From: Taudactylus pleione
Lineage: Eukaryota; Chordata; Amphibia; Anura; Myobatrachidae
Reading direction: 5' to 3'
Length of the DNA stretch: 64,000 bases
NCBI GenBank assembly: GCA_031769625.1
Contig: JAUIMM010000636.1
Location: forward strand, 6,282,501-6,346,500
The notes under the pieces are model-generated. The model saw nothing but the letters and a program-made list of their open reading frames with translations. It had not been told where the DNA came from and ran no database searches. Position numbers and translations under genes: made by a program. The number at the start of each line of letters is the position of its first letter. Positions within the stretch are counted from its first letter, which is position 1. Positions 56,446 through 64,000 of this stretch are shown here, one piece after another.

Positions 56446-57870
56446 GGACCATTCCCCCGGATGAATGTCCAGCCGACTGAGATAGTCGGCCTCCCAGTTT
56501 TCTACTCCTGGGATAAAGATGGCAGAAATCACCACTGCAAATTCCTCTGCCCAGAGCAGAATTCTGCTGACCTCCCTCATGGCGGCTCAGCTTTTGGTGC
56601 CACCCTGTTTGTTTATGTAGGCCACCGCTGTTGCATTGTCCGACTGTACTCTTACTGCCCGACCCTGCAACAGGGGATGCGCCAGCTGGAGTGCATAAAA
56701 CACTGCCCTTATTTCTAGAATATTTATAGGCAGTCCTGCCTCCCTCTAAGTCCAGTGACCCTGAAAATGCTTTCCTAGAGTCACAGCCCCCACCCTCTCA
56801 GACTTGCATCTGTGGTGAGGAGAATCCAATCCCACACCGCAAACAGTCTTCCTGCCAACAGGTGAGAGGGATTCAACCACCAAATGAGAGATGTTCGAGT
56901 TTTGGGGGACAATAGGACTCGCTGGTGGAGAAAGATGTGTGATCCTGACCACTGGGAGAGAAGGTCCAGTTGAAAAGGCCGGGCATGAAATCTCGCATAT
57001 TGAATCGCCTCGAAGGAGGCCACCATCTTCCCCAGAAGACGAATACTGAGATGTATTGACACTCTGCGATGGCACAGTATCAGACGCACCATGTGCTGAA
57101 TGGAGGCGGCTTTGTCCTGGGGTAGGGATACCTTTTGTCCCACCGTGTCCAATGTTATGTCCAGGAATATCAAGCGTTGTGTTGGTATCAGAGATGATTT
57201 TTGGAAAATGAGAATCCATCCATGTTATAAGAGCAGACTCTGAGTTAAATGAATATCCCCTAACAAACGAGCTACTGACGGAGCCTTGTTCAGGAGATAG
57301 TCCAAGTATGGAACAATGACAACCCCGTGAAAACGAAGCAGGGCCATGATAACGGCCATTACCTTTATGAACACTCTTGGTGCCGACGAAAGACCGAAAG
57401 GTAAGGCCTGAAATTGCAAATGAGAATCCAGCACCGCAAATCGAAGAAATGCCTGATGAGGAGGCCAAATGGGGATGTGGAGGTAGGCATCTTATGTCTA
57501 GGGACACAAGAGACTCGTCTTTCTCGAGTCCCGCTATAACGTACTGGAGAGACTCCATCTTGAACCTGAAGACTCGAAGAGAAGGATTTAGATCCTTGAG
57601 ATTGAGAATGGGCCTCATTGAGCCGTCCGGCTTGGGAACCACAAACAAGCTGGATTAAAAACCCTGACCTCTCAGCTGGGTCGGGACATTCACTACTACC
57701 TGAGACAATAACAGTTTCTGTATTGCTTCCTGAATTACCGATCGCTTTTCTAATACCAGAGGTAAACCGGTTGTGAAAACACGAGAAGGCGGTTGAATCT
57801 TGAAATCCAACTTCAGAGTAATGATGTCCCGGACTCAGGCATCCGGACAGGATCTGATCCACACTTCTTT
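56446..57870 (-). pseudogene. DIRS 2 reverse transcriptase and RNase H
   Basis: FVVPKPDGSMRPILNLKDLN and RVFRFKMESLQYVI (57648-57540), then LQFQALPFGLSSAPRVFIKV (57434-57370). The catalytic tetrad reads YLDY (IVPYLDYLL, about 57310) instead of YLDD, so the enzyme is dead even apart from its frame shifts. WDWILLTTDASLRGWG begins RNase H near 56790-56840, and LQGRAVRVQSDNATAVAYIN-type wording follows near 56620-56680. The frame ends at GVENWEADYLSR near 56480. Confidence 0.86.
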
Positions 57871-58433
57871 GAAGTGCAGGAGACGAGCTCCCACCCTGGG
57901 ATCCCCCAAGTGAGAAGGGAGGGCGTCATGCGGAAGGCTTTGCTGCAGTCTTTTTATGCTGAGACGCGGCTGCAGAAGCTCTACCACGGCCTCTGGAACC
58001 TCGGGAGGCGGCCGGAGCTTCTCTGGAATGGACCGAAAGGACCGAAAAGATGGTCCTGCTGTAGGTTGTCTAGGAGGAGGAGCGGCAGATGGTAAGCAGA
58101 TTTTCCACCTGTAGCCTGTGATATCCACCTATCCAACTCTGTACCGAAGAGGACATCTCCCGTAAAGGGAAGAGCCTCTACTGCTCTCTTGGACTCCGCA
58201 TCTGCTTGCCATTGACGCAGCCAAAGAGCTCTTCTGGCTGAGATAGCTAAAGCCGAAGAACTAGCAGAAATACCACATATGTCCTTAGAAGCTTCCCCAA
58301 GGATAGCAGCTGATTCTGCAATCTGTTCGGCTAGTTGAATGAGATCTACAGTCTGTGTTCCGGTCCTAAGACCATCTGCAAGCTGTGTAGCCCAGGCTTC
58401 TACAGCCTTATTTACCCAACAGCTAACTAGTGC
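57840..58433 (-). pseudogene. DIRS 2 gag, C-terminal part
   Basis: VNKAVEAWATQLADGLRTGT, ILGEASKDICGISASSSALA, RALWLRQWQADAESKRAVEA and LPFTGDVLFGTELDRW. The last is the LFG.ELD motif shared with DIRS 1 (43490). Broken from the upstream part by the insertion at 58434. Confidence 0.78.
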
Positions 58434-59640
58434 TTATTGATTCCTACCTATCCATACATTCTAAAATGTCACTATTTAGCGTAATAAGTCGCACAAGAAA
58501 TAATTACTCTTCAGACTTTGATTGAGTTTCCAAAGCACAAAAAGATATTATTCACCAAAAAGCAGGTAGTTACATGCTGTGATCTAAATACAATTAGCGC
58601 AAACAAATGATGCAATCACAAGGTACAGTCATTACATACGCATGCGCTCTGGATCCAGATCCCGGCATCAATGATGAAACCTCCATCAACAGCAAAGAAA
58701 GGATGACTGGCATCTAGTTTCAGAGAGCCTGCATATATACCCTTACAGAGATAGGCAATACAATAGAACAGGTTGGCATAATTCCATTGGTTCTTCTTTC
58801 TGGTTCTTCTGTTACAGTACAGTTCATAGGTCAGTTCGTAAGATCACAGTCCAGCCTCCAACAGCTTTGTGTCCATTTTCCCGCTGAATAACAAATCTAA
58901 ACTGGCTGCATTACAGAGTACATTTTTATGCCTATCTCTCTATGATCCATAATTCCCAGACATGTGTTGCGTTTTCTTTGCCGATGGAACTGGAAGCGTG
59001 TAAATACACAGTGGTTTAGAATAGCACCAAACACGGTCTGTTTATCATGTACTAAACCTGAGATCTTAAATACAGTTGCTTTATTACATACTTAATAATA
59101 AATAAAACTTTGAATATAAACCTTTATGCTAGGGAACCTTTTTATGTAAGTGTGCAGTGTGTAAGTGTAAGGATATTGCGTATAGTCGCTAATTCGCGCT
59201 GTGCGTCTACATGTTTGTGAAGTACACTGTGGTTCGTGTTTTGCAGGGTTGGTCATATTATATGTTTCAGTAAATGTATGTAATTGTATAATGAGGATTT
59301 TTAACCTGGGGCAGTTGCGGACGCACGACGCTGATAATCATAACAGCGTCGTACACAGGGTATCGTAGTCACTACTATGTGTGTTGTGTTCACAGCGCTA
59401 CTGTGCGTCTTGTATATTAATGTATAATTTTAATGTGCGCATGGGCTATGGTGGGACTTTAAATAATATGCGGTAGCAATGTAATTGCACGATGCTAATA
59501 GTAGCACCGCAGTATGTACTGATATTGTGAGATTCACTAAAATGGTGCTGGGCGGCCATTCGCAAAATGGCGTCTCATTGCCATTCGCAAAATAGCGTTA
59601 TGCAGATTTTAATTTTAACAGATTCTGTATCAGCCAATTA
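58434..59640. mobile_element. Unidentified insertion within DIRS 2 gag
   Basis: The gag frame stops at VNKAVEAW (58433) and resumes near 59640. The 1.2 kb between has no ORF with recognisable homology and no obvious terminal inverted repeat; its size and lack of genes would suit a solo LTR, but I could not find matching ends. Boundaries are approximate. Confidence 0.45.
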
Positions 59641-60170
59641 TCCGGCTTTGACATGCTGGATGCAGGGATACCCCTGCAATTGTACTGTATATATAGATTT
59701 TAATGCGTTTTCCAGCTTTCTATCAGAGGATTCTTTTAGGGAAACAGCCCCCGGCTCCGGGAGTACCGTCTTTTTAGAAAGATGGGACACTGAGGGATCC
59801 ACTGCTGAAGGACTTTCACATAATCCCATGCTTTCTGGTGGAAAGGGGTAATAAGATAAAAGTTTCTTAGAAATTTGAAACTTCTTATCTGGGTGTTTCC
59901 ATGCTGAAGTTAGGATCTCGTCCAACTCCTCTGATGCTGTAAAAGTGGCCACCTGTCTTTGTCTTTTACTAAAAATGGACGGTTTAGCAGTCACCTCTAA
60001 GTCTTCAACATGTAAAACTTGGCGTACTGCAGCAATTAATGCTTCTACGCCCTGAGATGTAGGTTCTGACTCCTCAAGGATCTGAACCTAGTCTTCCTGA
60101 ACCTCGCCTTCTTCTGGATCTTGGATCTCTTCCTCCTCTGATTCATCTCAGTGCAAGGGATTGTGAAACA
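59641..60170 (-). pseudogene. DIRS 2 gag, middle part
   Basis: 59994-59638 reads ELDEILTSAWKHPDKKFQIS, KKLLSYYPFPPESM and KLENALKSIYTVQ. The KHPDKKFQISKK...YPFP wording parallels VNPDKQFHVTKR...YPFP in DIRS 1. Upstream (60000-60165) is an acidic stretch with stops. Confidence 0.8.
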
Positions 60171-60952
60171 GGGGCCTATTCATCAACACTAAAATAACGT
60201 TTTTAAGGACATTTTCCTTAATTAACATTATTTTAGTATTCATCTGATATCTCCTTGCTAAGTTCCCCTGCGTTAATTTCCACACTCCCCATACATTAGT
60301 ATGGGGATATGAAAATTATGGTATTCATCAAATTCCGAAAATTATGTATTTCCGGAATTTGATGGTGTTACTATCCGCCACTGTGAGGTGGCGTATAGTA
60401 GGTAACACTTACCTGCTCTCAGCTGGTCAGGTCCCCCGGGGTCTTTCTCCATCGCTCTGGTCTCTTCTCTGGCTCCGTCTGCTATGCTGTCATGTGTTCT
60501 CCCTAGCAGAACACAAAGTTTTGAAAAAAAAAAAAGTTTTTTTATTTTTTTTCTAAACCATACTGTGCTCTGCTGGGAGAACACGTGACAGCATAGCAGA
60601 TGGAGCCGGAGGCTGCTGCGCGGGCAGGTAAGTGCTGAACAGGGGGGAGGTGAGCGGGGGGGGGGGAGGGGGGACACACAAACTTACTGCATCTGTAGGC
60701 AGTGCTGTGCATGTGCTGGTTTTACAGATGTAACAGCGCATGCGCAGCACGGATTCCAGCTGCAGTAAGTTAGAGTAGTGAGGGATAACTATCTATTTCC
60801 CGAAAAGCTGTCATCACAAAAATGACAGCTTTTCGGAATAGATAGTTATAGGGAGGAGGAATTATGAATTCCTCCGGTAATTAGGTAGAACTCCATGCGA
60901 GTTGTAAACCTAATTACCTCTAGAGAAACTTTAGGTATGATGAATAGGTTCC
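60171..60952. mobile_element. MITE, TIR GGGGCCTATTCATCA
   Basis: Ends GGGGCCTATTCATCA and TGATGAATAGGTTCC; 782 bp. The interior has inverted modules (AATTCCGAAAATTATG / CATAATTTTCGGAATT-like; GAAAAGCTGTCAT / ATGACAGCTTTTC) and CTTACCTGC / GCAGGTAAG at 60408 and 60625. No ORF. It splits DIRS 2 gag. Confidence 0.8.
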
Positions 60953-61291
60953 TCAGTCTCTTATGAGGAACATAATAAGACAAGATTGCAGAAGGAGCCT
61001 GGAACATCACCTTTGTAAGTCCCTCAACAGACCTGGATAATGAGCAAGCCAATCTGGTTCAGATGCTGCCTCCCTGTCTCTGCGGGATGCTTCCAGCTCT
61101 GCAGACAGATTAGACATGACAGAAGTCAATTGATCAGACCAAATAGGCTGAACCGGTGAGTCAGCAGTCAGAGACTGAGAAACACACTGATCACACAGCA
61201 GGGAAGAATTAGACTGTCCCTGTGCGCGTTCCTCTGCACAATTCTTGCAGGAAAAGGATTTTTGAGCAGCCTTAGAACCCTTGTTAGACAT
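60953..61291 (-). pseudogene. DIRS 2 gag, N-terminal part
   Basis: Starts MSNKGSKAAQKSFSCKNCAE, with paired Cys (FSCKNC...LLCDQC) like the DIRS 1 N terminus, then WSDQLTSVMSNLSAELEASR, likely coiled coil. The MITE separates it from the rest. Confidence 0.8.
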
Positions 61292-61337
61292 TGTAATACA
61301 CTGTCATACACACACAGGCGAAAAGACAGTGAGATAA

Positions 61338-61364
61338 AATAAATATATATATATATATATATAT
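61338..61364. repeat. (TA)n microsatellite
   Basis: Alternating TA upstream of the DIRS 2 gag start. Confidence 0.85.
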
Positions 61365-62010
61365 GGCCCTTATCAGCACTAATGAAAAGCACGATTTATT
61401 CTGAAAAATAACAGCTGTACTGGCCTGTGTTCACAGAGCCGGGACGGCCGTCAGCCTTCTCATGTAGCATATGATAATATGGCCGCCCGCTTCTCTGTTA
61501 GAAGCGCTAGGGTTTCTGGGAGGCAGGAGCAGAAGACTGCCTTAGGCTCTGCCCCCCCCGCTATGGTGCCCATTTCTGCGCTAGCGGAGCTGCTTATAGT
61601 GTACCCGCCTAAGTTACTGGCTCCAACTGCGCAGACAGGCAGGGGCAGTGAGCTGCCTGTCTGTTTCCTCAACTGCTGATTGCAGAATCTATTAGGTGTT
61701 TTATAATTGAGACCCCTAAGGAGCATAGGACCTGCTCCCAGGGCACAAATTTTAGACTGACCTGTAGGGGGATTTAGAGGGGGAGGAGCTAGCTTCCATT
61801 CAAATGTTTTAAAGGTGCCAGCTCCCGGTTAACCCACTTCTATACCCCACTGTACTGAGGCTCCAGTGTCCCCTAGTGGTTGAAGGAGAAATTATTCTTT
61901 AAATCCACACAACTTTGTTTCCTGTAACTCAGATTTCTGATAAACAGAAAATAACGTAAGTGGCATAGGTTACAACACAGGCATTACCTTATTTGATATC
62001 TAAAGTACAG
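61365..62010. other. DIRS 2 5' region, then unassigned sequence
   Basis: GC-rich to about 61680. The probable DIRS end is near 61840-61880. No gene. Confidence 0.45.
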
Positions 62011-62014
62011 TGTG

Positions 62015-62500
62015 TATAATACTGTGTGGCCTGAGGCAACTGTAGGTCACATGAGTGTCTTTCATTTCAAAATTACAGAACCCCTAATTAGGTGGCCTGG
62101 TTTGCTGCCCCCATCCCTGATGGTTAATACATTCAAAAAAGCAAAGAAATTCCATAGACAAAAAACCTTACGGTTTTGCATGTGTGTATTCCAAGGAGCA
62201 CAAAATTCTTTGAGTTAGCAGCTCCACCATTTTGTCAGTGACCGCTCTGTGAGAGTGCTGAATCTGCAGTTAACCACAGGGTGTGATGGCATCCCTTATC
62301 TGTATTATGCAAGGAACACGTCCATTAAGGCATCAGCCTTAATGATCAGAATTTCATTGCTTTTATCAGTTTGAGTGGCAGAAATTCAGAAGATTTGTGA
62401 AACTTGCAAGGATTTTTGTCTATGGAATTCAATTGTTTTTATAATTTATTAACCGTCAGAGACGAGAGCAGCAAACCGGGCCACCTGCAGAGGAGAAAGG
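62015..62500. mobile_element. Foldback element, inverted repeat AGGTGGCCTGGTTTGCTGC
   Basis: AGGTGGCCTGGTTTGCTGC (62089 on) pairs with GCAGCAAACCGGGCCACCT (to about 62487), and AATTCCATAGACAAAAA pairs with TTTTTGTCTATGGAATT. The left side extends further out (GGCCTGAGGCAACTGTAGGT), so the right end is truncated. No ORF. Confidence 0.65.
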
Positions 62501-62652
62501 CAACAAAATGGTACACTAGCACGGGTGGAGATGGGGATAGCACATAGGTGGTGTTTTGGGGGTGCAGAGGGACAGGCAGCTGTGGGGCAGGCTGCAGGCT
62601 TGCGGGACAGTAGTGGGGTACGAAAGGGTTCCCAGGCCTGAACTGCTTCTTA

Positions 62653-62745
62653 AGGCCCCTACACACGGAATGATGTGCTCACGATGCGATATCCTGAACG
62701 ATTTCCCTTGAACTCTCCCCGGCACTCCAGGACATGATATGGTGC
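62653..62745. mobile_element. MITE fragment, ACGATTTCCCTTGAAC family
   Basis: GAACGATTTCCCTTGAACTC and CGGCACTCCAGGACATGATA correspond to the left part of 37585-37862. Only one end is present. Confidence 0.55.
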
Positions 62746-62906
62746 TTAAACAGCACATAAGAACTATTGTGCAAGAACTAAATATAGCTGATTACATGCA
62801 TGGATCAGTGAGATCCATGATGCAGGCATCTGTATAAAAAAAAATTATTCAAAGATGCCAGGTTGATTATGTAAAAGTGTAGTGCAAAGAAAGAAGTAAA
62901 AATATT

Positions 62907-63505
62907 GGGCCTGATTCAGAGCCACTCGTAAGCGGCCGCTCGTTCACTCCGAGCGATGTTTGCCCAACTGCGCATGCGTACGGATCGTTATACGCATGCG
63001 TGAACCAGTCAGTGCGGTCGAAATTCATGTGCTCGCAAAATAGCGAATGCCTGATAATTTGAGTGACAGAAAGAGGCGTATGTGGGTGGTAACAGGGGAA
63101 GGTGCTTGAAAATGGGGAGCGGAGATCCGATCGCAGGCGTGCTTAAAGGTCAAAACGGGCGTTTTATGGGTGTGCATAATTAAAACAGCAGCGTCATTGA
63201 CCACGTCACTGGGTTATTTTATAGCCAGAACTGCTCGCAAAATTGTGGTAGCACAAACCAACCACAAGAATAGCGAGCAGCTCATACCCTGGTCGATGTA
63301 CTAGATTAATCTAATAAATAGCGGACATGACGAAGGATGCGAGCGGCCAGGGGGCGTAGTTTCCCAAAAAACGACCGCAAGTTTTGTTCGCTCGTTCAGA
63401 CCTAGAGGCGTGAACAGACCGCAAACTGCGAACGGTTCATTTGAATAGCCACCCCTATTTTCTGGATGAGCGAGCGCTAATTGCGTCCGGCTCTGAATCA
63501 GGCCC
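62907..63505. mobile_element. MITE, TIR GGGCCTGATTCAGAGCC, 3 bp duplication
   Basis: Ends GGGCCTGATTCAGAGCC and GGCTCTGAATCAGGCCC with ATT duplicated on both sides (62904-62906, 63506-63508). Second copy of the family at 36695-37241. No ORF. Confidence 0.9.
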
Positions 63506-63508
63506 ATT

Positions 63509-64000
63509 GTCTTTTGTAGGTAAACTACAGGTCCCAGAAAGCCTCCCCCACATGCTGGTACTTGGAGAATCACAAGTACCAGCAAGTGGGGCATTAAGGG
63601 CCTGCTGGTACCTATAGTACCTTTATTATTATTTTAACACTTATTAGCTACTTTTACACACATGATACTTTAATACTTCACCGTCACCCTTTTTTCGTGT
63701 GATGCCCTGGGGAGGTCTTTGGCTGAGCTGTCTTTTGGGGTGCCCTGCGTCCCAGATGTGAACCCCAGAGTGTTAGGGACCTGCTCAATGAGGTGACCTT
63801 GACGCTGGTGGGCAGGCCCATATCACTGGCCATTGATATGCTAACTACCTCTGAAAGTATATTTAATACATTTAAATGTGAACAGTAATGATCGCATAGT
63901 GCATGGTACCTATAGTACCTCTAAGAAATATTTACATAAAAACATAACACCTAATGTTTTAATAATTATTTTGCTGCGCCTTCACCTGAGAGGGTGGCAT
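63509..64000. other. Gap: foldback-type repeats, no gene
   Basis: GCTGGTACTTGGAGAATCAC and AAGTACCAGCAAGTGG form a short hairpin (63552-63590). GGTACCTATAGTACCT occurs twice (63609, 63907). Otherwise unassigned. Confidence 0.5.

Larger units (their letters stand above)
56441..61900 (-). mobile_element. DIRS-type retrotransposon 2 (relic, twice interrupted)
   Basis: Minus-strand gag (61291 to about 57840), RT and RNase H (57870-56441); the recombinase end is missing at 56440. A 1.2 kb unknown insertion splits gag at 58434-59640 and a MITE lies at 60171-60952. The 5' end is probably near 61880, where TTCTATACCCCACTGTACTG and CCAGTGTCCCCTAGTGG occur, wording I associate with frog DIRS ends. Confidence 0.8.

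Noticed and set aside
1..64000. CRISPR arrays, bacterial operons, phage or endogenous virus genes
   Set aside because: Repeats are tandem microsatellites or inverted transposon ends without regular spacers. No capsid, envelope or viral polymerase motifs; the RTs belong to PLE, DIRS, L1 and L2.

Overview
The window looks like intronic vertebrate DNA, most likely from a large-genome frog. It contains six splice-consistent exons of a DLC1-family RhoGAP gene on the minus strand. The rest is dense, nested, mostly dead transposons of kinds typical of anuran genomes: Penelope-like elements (PLEs), DIRS retrotransposons, L1/Tx1-like and L2 LINEs, Tc1-like and hAT transposons, SINEs and many foldback MITEs. 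The species assignment is inference from gene family and repeat types. There are no bacterial operons, no CRISPR array and no recognisable virus.

Layout. 1-18607 is one plus-strand L1-like LINE (5' region, ORF1, ORF2, A tail) opened by at least six later insertions: a 7.8 kb palindromic PLE (1359-9192), a small MITE (9234-9429), a 1 kb foldback (10095-11090), a telomere-like minisatellite foldback (about 11168-11640), a SINE that itself carries a hAT element (12988-13677), and a 3 kb foldback of PLE type (13784-16789). 18661-30300 holds two more coding PLEs, a Tc1-like relic, a hAT MITE and an inverted pair of PLE ends. 30453-33997 holds two more Tc1-like relics. 34293-48441 carries the DLC1-like exons (SAM domain at 48.4/47.3 kb, serine-rich linker at 38.1-39.4 kb, start of the RhoGAP domain at 34.3 kb), with a DIRS relic and several MITEs in the introns. 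49370-52860 is an L2 LINE, 53090-53660 an unrecognised intronless pseudogene, 54.1-54.8 kb a tandem pair of hammerhead-bearing PLE ends, and 56440-61880 a second DIRS relic interrupted twice. 62-64 kb is MITEs.

The most interesting system is a set of about eleven hammerhead-ribozyme-like motifs. Every one lies in or beside a PLE or PLE-type foldback, downstream of the RT/GIY-YIG ORF when one is present. Three are complete (two in the arms of 13784-16789 and one at 54669-54710). In the large palindromic PLE both arms share a variant in which core positions 3 and 8 have changed together (C3-G8 to U3-A8). The palindromic PLEs sit between single target-site duplications, so each inverted pair went in, or was formed, as one unit.

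Exon phases join without a break across all six DLC1-like exons, so that gene may be functional. Every transposon ORF seen has at least one stop, frameshift or deletion.
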